A DNA stretch of 48,105 bases from an uncultured Prevotella sp. (lineage in GTDB: Bacteria > Bacteroidota > Bacteroidia > Bacteroidales > Bacteroidaceae): assembly GCA_900314995.1 (NCBI GenBank), contig OMXK01000048.1, positions 1-48,105 on the forward strand, given 5' to 3'. A program made the position numbers and the translations under genes. Position 1 is the stretch's first letter, and each line of letters begins with the position of its first letter. A model generated the notes under the pieces. It was not told the origin of the DNA. It saw only the letters and a program-made list of their open reading frames with translations, and ran no database searches. Shown one piece after another: positions 41,175 through 48,105 of the stretch.

Positions 41175-42419
41175 ATGAAGACAACAGAATTGCAGAGCAT
41201 CAAACAGAGGTACAATATCGTGGGAAACTGCGAGGCATTGAACCATGTGCTGGACGTAGCCCTACAGGTGGCGCCCACTGATCTCAGCGTGCTCATCGTG
41301 GGCGAGAGCGGCGTGGGTAAGGAAATCATTCCCCGCGTGATCCACGATAACTCTCCCCGTAAGCGTGAGAAATATTTCGCCATCAACTGCGGCTCAATCC
41401 CTGAGGGAACAATTGACTCGGAACTCTTCGGGCATGTGAAGGGGTCTTACACTGGTGCAATCAATGACTCGCCGGGTTATTTCGGCGTGGCCAACAAAGG
41501 TACGCTCTTCCTCGACGAAGTAGGCGAACTGCCCTTGGCAACACAGGCCAGATTACTACGTGTGCTTGAGACTGGTGAATATATCCCCGTGGGAGGAACA
41601 GACATCAGGAAAACGGATGTGCGGATTGTTGCTGCTACGAACTTGAATATCCGACAGGCCATCAGCGAAGGGCGTTTCCGCGAAGACCTCTATTATCGCC
41701 TGAACTCCATTCCTATCCAGATGCCTCCTCTGCGTGAACGTGGGGAGGATATCGTGTTGCTGTTCCGTCTCTTTGCCATGCAGATGGCCGAGAAGTATAG
41801 AATGGACCGTATCACCCTTGATGAGGATGCCAAACAGCTCCTCATGCGCTATAAGTGGCCGGGAAACGTACGTCAGTTGAAGAATATCACCGAACAGATA
41901 TCTGTACTCTCTCCCGATCGTAGGATTACGGCTCAGATGCTCAGCCAGTTCATCCCGCAGGACCAGGAGTCGACACAGCTGGCCACCATTCATAGAGAGG
42001 GTGGGGACCATAGCTTCGAGAACGAACGTGAGATCCTCTACAAGATCCTTTTCGAACTGCGTGGCAATGTCAATGATATGCGGCGTGAGATGAGTGCTCT
42101 GAAGAAACAGATTGATGAGGTTCAGGGGGGCGCGAAAGGGGCTCAGGTTCCCCAAGTGCCTGTAGACCTGCAGAATACGCAGTTGGCCCCTATCCAACCC
42201 ATCCAGACGCTCTCGCCGGCTATGGAGGATGCTGTGGCAGAAGAGTATGTAGAGCCAGAACGTGAGCCTGAGACGCTTAATCTTAACCATATCGGGCGAC
42301 AGATGCTCGAGAAAGCATTGGAGCGCAATCATGGCAATCGCAAAAAGGCAGCCCAGGAACTGGGCATTAGTGACCGTACCCTTTATCGCAGACTGAAACA
42401 GTATGGACTCGATAAATAG
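41175..42419 (+). CDS. Sigma-54-dependent activator without sensor domain
   Basis: About 414 residues. The AAA+ domain starts near residue 10: Walker A G-E-S-G-V-G-K-E, Walker B T-L-F-L-D-E-V-G-E, arginine finger region P-P-L-R-E-R. The sigma-54 contact loop reads G-S-Y-T-G-A rather than the usual G-A-F-T-G-A. A Pro/Glu-rich linker (about 310-375) precedes a Fis-type HTH (A-A-Q-E-L-G-I-S-D-R-T-L-Y-R-R-L-K). No receiver or other sensor precedes the AAA+ domain. It heads an operon with lptE, a TPR protein and secG, a linkage common in Bacteroidetes. Confidence 0.92.
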   Translation: MKTTELQSIKQRYNIVGNCEALNHVLDVALQVAPTDLSVLIVGESGVGKEIIPRVIHDNSPRKREKYFAINCGSIPEGTIDSELFGHVKGSYTGAINDSPGYFGVANKGTLFLDEVGELPLATQARLLRVLETGEYIPVGGTDIRKTDVRIVAATNLNIRQAISEGRFREDLYYRLNSIPIQMPPLRERGEDIVLLFRLFAMQMAEKYRMDRITLDEDAKQLLMRYKWPGNVRQLKNITEQISVLSPDRRITAQMLSQFIPQDQESTQLATIHREGGDHSFENEREILYKILFELRGNVNDMRREMSALKKQIDEVQGGAKGAQVPQVPVDLQNTQLAPIQPIQTLSPAMEDAVAEEYVEPEREPETLNLNHIGRQMLEKALERNHGNRKKAAQELGISDRTLYRRLKQYGLDK

Positions 42420-42924
42420 ATGTTGGAAAATTGGTCTCGTCGTGCTGTTGACGATGGTCGTTACAGCATGCTCCGTCAGCTATAAGTTCAACGGAGCAAG
42501 CATCGACTATTCCAAGACGAAGACCATTACCATTGCCGACTTTCCTATACGTGCAGCTTACGTGTGGGGACCGATGGCATCATTATTCAACAACCAACTG
42601 AAGGACGAGTTCAACAGTCATACGCGACTCGTACAGGTGAAACGTGATGGCGACCTCAAGATAGAGGGTGAGATTACGCGTTATGACCAGCGTAACAAGT
42701 CGGTGTCGAGTGAAGGCTATTCGGCTCAGACAGAACTCTCGATGACTGTCAATGTGAGATTCACCAACAATAAGAACCATGCTGAAGATTTCGAGCAGCA
42801 GTTTACTGCTTCACAGACCTACGACTCGACGCGCTCCCTCAACTCTGTTCAGGAAGAACTGGTCGGACTGATGGTCAAGGATATCTGCGAGCAGATCTTC
42901 AATGCAACAGTAGCTAACTGGTAA
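42403..42924 (+). CDS. lptE: LptE-family lipoprotein
   Basis: 173 residues. The lipobox V-V-T-A-C places the lipid on Cys23. The mature part begins S-V-S-Y-K-F-N-G-A-S-I and contains a region with paired strands (L-K-I-E-G-E-I-T-R-Y-D) as in LptE, the plug/chaperone of the LptD LPS-export barrel. Its start overlaps the end of the activator gene by 17 bp. The LPS transport role is inferred from family and from conserved linkage. Confidence 0.85.
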   Translation: MDSINRCWKIGLVVLLTMVVTACSVSYKFNGASIDYSKTKTITIADFPIRAAYVWGPMASLFNNQLKDEFNSHTRLVQVKRDGDLKIEGEITRYDQRNKSVSSEGYSAQTELSMTVNVRFTNNKNHAEDFEQQFTASQTYDSTRSLNSVQEELVGLMVKDICEQIFNATVANW

Positions 42925-42932
42925 CAAACGAG

Positions 42933-43706
42933 ATGGACCGAATAGTAGAACTGATTAAACACCCAGAACGCCTTGATCGCGACACCCTTTACGAGTTGCG
43001 GTCTCTTTTGGCGCTTTATCCTTATTATCAGACTGTTCGTCTGTTGATGCTTCAGAACCTGTACCTGTTGCACGACCCTACTTTCGATGAGGAACTGCGT
43101 CGGGCGGCTATCTATATTACGGATCGGAAGATGCTCTTCAACCTGGTGGAAGCCCCGCATTATCAGTTGAGAAAGGTGACCCGGATGCCTATGACAAAGC
43201 CTGTGACATCGGAACCGGAGACTACGGATCAAAAGGAAGATCGCACTATATCGCTCATCGATAATTTCCTCGGTTCTATTCCAAAGGATGAGGAGAAAAC
43301 TCCAGAAGAGCCCAAACGCAAACCTACACCTGCTGATGCAGCTGTAGATTATGTGGCATATCTTCTGGAAACAGAAGGGGAGGAGCCAGAGCAGAAGGAG
43401 GTTCCTGAAATGCGTGGCCAGGCCTTGATTGATTCGTTCATAAATAGTGACAAAAAGAAGTTTGTGCTCAATGAGGATCCTGTTCCTCCCTCCGAGCCCA
43501 ACCCAGAGCCCGTTGAGGAGACTGAAGGGATTGAAGAGGAGTATTTTACAGAGACTTTGGCCAGAATTTACATCAAACAAGGCAGATATTCGAAGGCTTT
43601 AGAAATTATTCGGCGATTAAGTTTGCAAGTTCCGAAAAAAAATGCTTACTTTGCAGACCAAATCCGTTTTTTGGAGAAAGTGATTATAAATAACAATAAA
43701 AAATAA
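42933..43706 (+). CDS. TPR-like protein of the lptE-secG block
   Basis: 257 residues. The N-terminus is helical (R-I-V-E-L-I-K-H-P-E-R-L, A-L-Y-P-Y-Y-Q-T-V-R-L-L). A long acidic Pro/Glu-rich disordered middle (about 85-215) follows, then one or two C-terminal TPR-like helical hairpins (T-L-A-R-I-Y-I-K-Q-G-R-Y-S-K-A-L-E-I). No signal peptide, so probably cytoplasmic. Function unknown; position between lptE and secG suggests envelope-related work. It starts 8 bp after lptE. Confidence 0.8.
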   Translation: MDRIVELIKHPERLDRDTLYELRSLLALYPYYQTVRLLMLQNLYLLHDPTFDEELRRAAIYITDRKMLFNLVEAPHYQLRKVTRMPMTKPVTSEPETTDQKEDRTISLIDNFLGSIPKDEEKTPEEPKRKPTPADAAVDYVAYLLETEGEEPEQKEVPEMRGQALIDSFINSDKKKFVLNEDPVPPSEPNPEPVEETEGIEEEYFTETLARIYIKQGRYSKALEIIRRLSLQVPKKNAYFADQIRFLEKVIINNNKK

Positions 43707-43718
43707 TAGAGTAAAAAA

Positions 43719-44129
43719 ATGTACACATTATTAGTAATTCTTATCGTGATTGCAGCACTCCTTATGATAGGTATCGTGCTCATCCAGGAGTCAAAAGGCG
43801 GCGGTCTTGCATCTAACTATTCGCAGTTCAATCAGATTGGTGGTGTTCGTAAGACCACAGACTTCATTGAGAAGACCACATGGGGCCTGGCTGCTACCAT
43901 GGTTGTTATCAGCGTGCTTTGTGCTTATGTAGCGCCTCAGGCTGGTTCTGATGCTTCCGTAATGGAAAATTATGAGGCGCCTGCCACCAACCCGAACAAT
44001 CTGCCTGGCTTCGGCGCAAGTCAGCAGAAAGCTGCTGCTACACCTGATGCACCCGCTGCACCTGCTGCTGCCGATGCACCTGCAACACCTGCAGAGGCTC
44101 CTCAAGCACCCGCACAGCCTGCAAATTAA
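43719..44129 (+). CDS. secG: Preprotein translocase subunit SecG
   Basis: 136 residues. Two membrane segments (about 2-22 and 53-73) flank the conserved loop Q-E-S-K-G-G-G-L-A-S-N-Y (about 25-36). The C-terminal 50 residues are an Ala/Pro-rich tail, longer than in E. coli but usual for Bacteroidetes. SecG assists SecYEG-mediated export. Last gene of the activator-lptE-TPR operon, 12 bp after the TPR gene. Confidence 0.93.
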   Translation: MYTLLVILIVIAALLMIGIVLIQESKGGGLASNYSQFNQIGGVRKTTDFIEKTTWGLAATMVVISVLCAYVAPQAGSDASVMENYEAPATNPNNLPGFGASQQKAAATPDAPAAPAAADAPATPAEAPQAPAQPAN

Positions 44130-44157
44130 AGTTTTTCGGAAAAAAGTGCGGGATTTA

Positions 44158-44189
44158 TTTGGTAGTCTCAAATAATTCCCGTACCTTTG
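44158..44189 (+). promoter_or_regulatory. Promoter of tRNA-His
   Basis: TTTG (44158-44161), 20-bp spacer, TACCTTTG (44182-44189): complete Bacteroidetes promoter 19 bp upstream of the tRNA. Confidence 0.85.
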
Positions 44190-44208
44190 CACCCGCAAAA
44201 CTAACATG

Positions 44209-44282
44209 GTGCCCGTAGTTCAGTTGGTTAGAGCGTCAGATTGTGGTTCTGAATGTCGACGGTTCGAGTCCGTCCGGGCACC
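44209..44282 (+). tRNA. tRNA-His (GTG)
   Basis: Full cloverleaf: acceptor GTGCCCG/CGGGCAC, D arm GTTC..GAGC, anticodon stem TCAGA/TCTGA with loop TTGTGGT (anticodon GTG), T arm GACGG/CCGTC with TTCGAGT. The base before (G at 44208) can pair with C at 44282, the G-1:C73 pair that identifies tRNA-His. CCA is not fully encoded. Confidence 0.97.
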
Positions 44283-44295
44283 CAAGGTAGAAAAT

Positions 44296-44335
44296 TCGGG
44301 AGTCTCCAGTGAATAATGGAGGTCCCGATTTTTTT
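44296..44335 (+). terminator. Terminator after tRNA-His
   Basis: TCGGGA-GT-CTCCA (44296-44308) pairs with TGGAG-GT-CCCGA (44317-44328), followed by TTTTTTT. It covers an in-frame ATG of the next gene at 44316, so that gene must start later. Confidence 0.9.
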
Positions 44336-44360
44336 GTCTGTTAATGTTGAGTATCAAGAT

Positions 44361-45806
44361 ATGCTTTTCAATTCGTTTGAGTTCATGCTTTTCCTGCCAA
44401 TAGTGTTCTTGCTCTATTGGTTTGTGTTCAAGCCTCGCCGCCTTCAGAATCTGTTTCTTGTGGTGGCCAGTTATGTGTTCTACGGCTGGTGGGACTGGCG
44501 CTTCCTCTGTCTGATCGCCCTTACCTCGTTCTCCAGCTACGTGAGCGGTATTCTGATACAGAGACATGAAGGCCAACGCCATATCCAGCGGTTGGTCAGT
44601 GCCTCGAACATTATTCTTAATCTGGTCATTCTGGCCGTGTTTAAGTATTACAACTTCTTCATGGACAATCTGGCCTTCTTGTTCAGTTCTGTAGGTTATC
44701 GGCTCGACTGGGTTACCCTCGATATTATTCTGCCCGTTGGCATCAGTTTCTATACATTCCAGGCACTCAGCTACACCATCGATGTCTATCGCGGTCAAAT
44801 ACGCCCTACCCACGATATCGTAGAGTTTTTTGCCTATATCAGTTTCTTCCCGCAGCTGGTGGCTGGTCCCATTGAGCGTGCCACCAACCTGCTGCCCCAG
44901 TTCCAGCGTGAGCGCCAATTCGACTATGCCAAGGCTGTCGATGGCATGCGCCAGATACTCTGGGGACTCTTCAAGAAGCTGGTTATAGCCGACAATTGTG
45001 CCAGTGCCGTCAATGCTTTCTGGACTGAATATAACGATCTCAGCGGCCTCTCACTGCTTGCCATTGGCATCCTCTTTACATTCCAGATCTACAGCGACTT
45101 CTCAGGCTATAGCGACATTGCCATCGGCTGCGCCCGTTTGTTCGGAATCAGTTTGAAACAGAACTTCAACTTCCCCTATTTCTCACGGTCAATACCCGAG
45201 TTTTGGCGCCGTTGGCACATTTCACTCATGACTTGGTTCCGTGATTACATCTATTTCCCACTTGGTGGTAGTCGCTGTGCCCGATGGAAGGTTATCCGTA
45301 ACACGCTGATTGTCTTCTTCGTCAGTGGCCTATGGCATGGGGCCAATTGGACCTTCATCTGCTGGGGGCTCTACCATGCATGCCTCATCGCCATCTACAT
45401 CCTGTTGGGCATCAACACCAAGTCGAAGGATGTTGTGGCTCAGGGGCATCTGTTGCCCTCTGTTCGCGAATTCTGCCAACTGGCCATCACCTTCTTTCTC
45501 GCAGTTGTCGGCTGGATCATCTTCCGATCTGAGAACATGCCTCAGGCCTATGAATTTCTCAGTCGTATGTTCACAACGATGTTCGACCAAGGACTTTACA
45601 TCGCCCATGGCAAGCGTTATCTCATCTGGGGCTTCCTCATGCTCCTGTTTGAGTGGCTGCAGCGTGACAAGCAGCATGCCCTCCAGCTATCCCACCAAGG
45701 TCTGTTCCGCTATGCTTCTGCGCGCTTTGCCCTTTATGCCGTATTGGTCTATATCATGTTCCTTTATGCTGGCACTGTCCAGACGTTTATTTATTTCCAG
45801 TTCTGA
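44361..45806 (+). CDS. AlgI-like membrane-bound O-acyltransferase (MBOAT)
   Basis: About 481 residues from the ATG at 44361 (M-L-F-N-S-F-E-F-M-L). Ten or more membrane segments. MBOAT motifs include P-V-G-I-S-F-Y-T-F-Q-A-L-S-Y (about 128-141), F-P-Q-L-V-A-G-P-I, and the catalytic-His region F-V-S-G-L-W-H-G-A-N-W-T-F (about 320-332). It transfers acyl groups, usually acetate, across the inner membrane for O-acetylation of an exported glycan. The next gene, 3 bp on, encodes an AlgJ/AlgX-like partner. The upstream ATG at 44316 lies in the tRNA terminator and is rejected. Confidence 0.92.
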   Translation: MLFNSFEFMLFLPIVFLLYWFVFKPRRLQNLFLVVASYVFYGWWDWRFLCLIALTSFSSYVSGILIQRHEGQRHIQRLVSASNIILNLVILAVFKYYNFFMDNLAFLFSSVGYRLDWVTLDIILPVGISFYTFQALSYTIDVYRGQIRPTHDIVEFFAYISFFPQLVAGPIERATNLLPQFQRERQFDYAKAVDGMRQILWGLFKKLVIADNCASAVNAFWTEYNDLSGLSLLAIGILFTFQIYSDFSGYSDIAIGCARLFGISLKQNFNFPYFSRSIPEFWRRWHISLMTWFRDYIYFPLGGSRCARWKVIRNTLIVFFVSGLWHGANWTFICWGLYHACLIAIYILLGINTKSKDVVAQGHLLPSVREFCQLAITFFLAVVGWIIFRSENMPQAYEFLSRMFTTMFDQGLYIAHGKRYLIWGFLMLLFEWLQRDKQHALQLSHQGLFRYASARFALYAVLVYIMFLYAGTVQTFIYFQF

Positions 45807-45809
45807 CCT

Positions 45810-46883
45810 ATGAAGAAGTTCCTCGTCCGATTATCTTATACCGTATTACCCGTCTGGGCCATTCTGGTAGTTACCGTTCTCTACATATCACTCTACGTCA
45901 GTCCCCGCATGAGTGGTGACATCGGCCGTCTGGCCTGCATCCCTTTTGGTTTCGAGTACGACCAGATGCTTGAACAGGGCGCCCTCAAGGATACCTTTTT
46001 CATGACCGTCAACCGTCCTGCTGAATTAAAGCGTGTGCAAACTAACGTACTCACGATTGGCGACTCTTTCTCTCAGATGGGCCGCATCGGTTATCAGAAC
46101 TATATGGCACAACAAGGCGTCCATGTGGTCAATATGCATTTGGAGCCCCATAACAGTCCGTTGCAAGAAGCCTACAACATCTTGAATCGAGGACTCGTAG
46201 ACTCCACAAGGGTGAAAGTGTTGATTGTGGAAAACGTTGAGCGTGATTTCGAACTTAACGTGCAGACGTTCAGGGCTTTTACCACGGAGATGACGGAATC
46301 CGAGGAAATGGAGTCAGATAATGCTGTAGCTGAGCCTGACGAGTCGAAATCTGTCGAAGCCCCAAAAGCCGGTTCTTCCACTAATTGGTCGGTTGAGCGT
46401 GCCCGTAACCTGATTCTCTTCAAAACCGGCTATCAATCGCCCGTCTTTACCGCCACACTAAGTCGCGACCTCTTTACCTGCGACGCCCCCCGTTCGCTCT
46501 ACTTCTACCACGATGACATCGATCAGGGTGTCAGTATGAGTCCTGCCTCGGAAGAAAAAACGCGCCTTGTGTGGCAGTCACTTAACCAAAAAGCAAAAGA
46601 ACAAGGCGTTTTCCTCATCCTGATGATTGCTGTTGATAAATATGATGCTTATCAGTCATTCATTATTGACAATCCTTACCCCCGCAAGACCTTTTGCGAG
46701 GAAATTGAGAGAGTTATCGGCAAGACTCCCCAACTGTTCATGTCGAAACAATATCTTCTGCCTCTCATCGAGAAGGGCGAGAAAGATGTCTTCATGTTTA
46801 ACGATTCCCACTGGTCATACAAAGCATCCTCTCTTGTTGCCAACGAACTGGTAAACAGAATCAATGCTCATTCTTGTCAATAG
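45810..46883 (+). CDS. AlgJ/AlgX-like (SGNH/DHHW) partner of the MBOAT protein
   Basis: 357 residues. One N-terminal membrane segment (about 10-32) anchors a periplasmic domain. V-L-T-I-G-D-S-F-S-Q (about 80-89) supplies the SGNH-type catalytic Ser, and N-D-S-H-W-S (about 331-336) matches the Asp/His region of AlgJ/AlgX. Such proteins accept acetyl from the MBOAT and pass it to the polysaccharide. A low-complexity acidic insert (about 160-190) interrupts the domain. Target glycan unknown; no polymerase genes are nearby. Confidence 0.78.
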   Translation: MKKFLVRLSYTVLPVWAILVVTVLYISLYVSPRMSGDIGRLACIPFGFEYDQMLEQGALKDTFFMTVNRPAELKRVQTNVLTIGDSFSQMGRIGYQNYMAQQGVHVVNMHLEPHNSPLQEAYNILNRGLVDSTRVKVLIVENVERDFELNVQTFRAFTTEMTESEEMESDNAVAEPDESKSVEAPKAGSSTNWSVERARNLILFKTGYQSPVFTATLSRDLFTCDAPRSLYFYHDDIDQGVSMSPASEEKTRLVWQSLNQKAKEQGVFLILMIAVDKYDAYQSFIIDNPYPRKTFCEEIERVIGKTPQLFMSKQYLLPLIEKGEKDVFMFNDSHWSYKASSLVANELVNRINAHSCQ

Positions 46884-46884
46884 C

Positions 46885-48105
46885 TTAATTGATAGGTACC
46901 AGAACACCATTCTGAATATAGAGCCCAGGCTTGGTGGGCATGGCGGGGAGGCGCACACCCTGCAAGGTGTACCAGCTGTCGTCGCTATGGGAGGATTGAT
47001 GTAATGGTTTGATGGTCGTTGGCGATGAGGTTGGCATCGTAATCGTGAGTTCCCGGTCATTGACCACATTGTCTTTATCATGTTCAGAAGGGTAGTCGCC
47101 TAACATACTCTTAATCGATAAACCTACCTGATTGACCAGAATGGCTATCAGATCATCGAAGATTGGACTAAGCGCTGTGATGCCTTCAAGCAGGAGGATG
47201 GCTTCGGCTGATGCAGGGTTCTCGGGCTCATTGCCTTCTGCATGAATCACGAAAGCATTGGCTATCAGCCGTGCCAGCAACTGGTTGACAGTCTGATCCT
47301 CTGCGTGCTCGCTGAGCCATCTCAGCGCCCAGTTGTAGACCGAAGCCTGCAATCTTTCCTTCGCATAGGTGGGGAAATCCTCATAGCCTGACAGCTCTTC
47401 GATGGACTTTGTAACGATATTTAGTTTTCTAAATTGATCATCAAAGGTGAGGATGCGATAGTCGCAAGGGTAGGAGATGGGGGAACCTGTACAGACGTCA
47501 TACAGCTCCTGCTCTCCTTGCTGATAACGGGTAATGTCCGATACATGATAATGCCCCGTTAATACCACTTTGGCGCCTCCATCCAGTAAAACAGTTGCCA
47601 GTTGCGACAACTCCTTTTCCTCGTCTGGTTCTTCGTCTTGAATGACGGAATAGGGTTGAAAAGACTCCTGCCCATAGAAGTGAGACAATACGGAATGATG
47701 GGTCATAACGAGTACTTGATTGCCTTTTTCTTTGGATTGTAATAGTTTAGAACCCAGCCATTTAATTGTTTCTTCTTTAACTAAAGCTTTTTGTCCGGAA
47801 TCGATGCCTATCAATGTGAGTCCAGGGAAAGGCTCAGTTACGTAAGAGAGCGATCCTTCGTGTATCTCTGAACCCTCTCCATAGCCAAAAGGCTCATAGT
47901 AGCTGAGGAAGCGACTCTCTGACATGTACTTAGTGGCAGTCCAAGTGTTATTTTCATATTTCTTGGCGTCTTCCTGCCAGCCTCTGTCATGGTTGCCTGG
48001 AATCACATAGACGGGTATGTCTGATGCTTCTATTTCTGTCAGCTTTTTTACTACATAGTCATGACTCTCGATTTCTCCGTCTTTGGTCAGGTCTCCTGTG
48101 ATGAG
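46885..48105 (-). CDS. Secreted metallophosphoesterase, 5' end beyond the right edge
   Basis: 407 codons are visible, open to the window edge; the true start lies beyond 48105. The calcineurin-type motifs G-D-L-T-K-D-G-E (near the edge), G-N-H-D-R (about 48000), V-M-T-H-H and V-L-T-G-H-Y-H are present, so a two-metal phosphoesterase. The tail Y-T-L-Q-G-V-R-L-P-A then G-L-Y-I-Q-N-G-V-L-V is the short C-terminal motif common on Prevotella secreted proteins. Its stop is 1 bp from the stop of the convergent AlgJ-like gene; no terminator is visible between them. Confidence 0.88.
   Translation of the reverse strand, partial: LITGDLTKDGEIESHDYVVKKLTEIEASDIPVYVIPGNHDRGWQEDAKKYENNTWTATKYMSESRFLSYYEPFGYGEGSEIHEGSLSYVTEPFPGLTLIGIDSGQKALVKEETIKWLGSKLLQSKEKGNQVLVMTHHSVLSHFYGQESFQPYSVIQDEEPDEEKELSQLATVLLDGGAKVVLTGHYHVSDITRYQQGEQELYDVCTGSPISYPCDYRILTFDDQFRKLNIVTKSIEELSGYEDFPTYAKERLQASVYNWALRWLSEHAEDQTVNQLLARLIANAFVIHAEGNEPENPASAEAILLLEGITALSPIFDDLIAILVNQVGLSIKSMLGDYPSEHDKDNVVNDRELTITMPTSSPTTIKPLHQSSHSDDSWYTLQGVRLPAMPTKPGLYIQNGVLVPIN

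Noticed and set aside
44316-44360. Upstream start for the MBOAT gene
   Set aside because: The ATG lies inside the tRNA terminator hairpin.

Overview
The window looks like chromosomal DNA of a Bacteroidales bacterium, most likely Prevotella or a close relative (Segatella, Xylanibacter). Three things support this. Promoters have the Bacteroidetes form (-33 TTTG, about 20 bp, -7 TAnnTTTG) and recur throughout. Characteristic families are present: FecR-like anti-sigma with an STN-type TonB/OMP receptor, BACON/Big_2 and FimB/Mfa2 lipoproteins, DUF4491, DUF4922, and the Na+-decarboxylase with a lamin-tail OadG subunit. The last gene ends in a C-terminal tail typical of Prevotella secreted proteins. 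No phage or complete transposon is visible.

Layout. 1-1.7 kb: leftward ECF sigma operon with two small membrane proteins, downstream of the start of a gene that runs off the left edge. 1.9-6.5 kb: second leftward ECF operon (sigma, anti-sigma, outer-membrane receptor, fucosyltransferase-like enzyme). The leftmost gene and this second operon share a 150-bp upstream repeat made of a Crp/Fnr C-terminal remnant plus a promoter. 6.9-9.7 kb: sugar-nucleotide genes (GHMP kinase fused to a nucleotidyltransferase; RmlA). 9.8-13.0 kb: cell-division and RNA-decay genes (coiled-coil protein, ZapA, RNase Y, DUF4491). 13.0-20.3 kb: nine closely packed leftward genes: YidE-type transporter, three subunits of a sodium-pumping decarboxylase, an RsbW/STAS pair, a LuxR-type regulator, a RidA-like protein and an FMN-binding protein. 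20.5-24.4 kb: methylmalonyl-CoA mutase, small subunit intact, large subunit interrupted by two short deletions that remove active-site and cobalamin-binding residues. The mutase and the decarboxylase are consecutive steps of the succinate-propionate pathway. 24.4-25.8 kb: FAD oxidoreductase and a small frameshifted gene.

25.9-31.3 kb is the accessory part: an AlbA_2/Schlafen-type protein divergent from an MNT-HEPN toxin-antitoxin pair, a probable 6S RNA, an AT-rich BACON/Big_2 lipoprotein, then 0.9 kb of decayed sequence. That stretch holds a second degenerate copy of the AlbA_2 gene end, a 22-bp iteron-like array and a large inverted repeat, followed by an orphan FimB/Mfa2 lipoprotein.

31.4-48.1 kb: RmlD-like reductase with serine acetyltransferase; a Tyr/Asp/Trp-rich lipoprotein; a 1222-residue GT2-DUF4922-SpoIID fusion coupled to an AmpG-like permease; RlmN with a PdxA homologue that has lost key residues; a conserved block of sigma-54 activator, LptE, TPR protein and SecG; tRNA-His; an AlgI/AlgJ-like O-acetylation pair; and a metallophosphoesterase cut by the right edge. 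All functions are inferred from reading translations and motifs by eye; no search was run.
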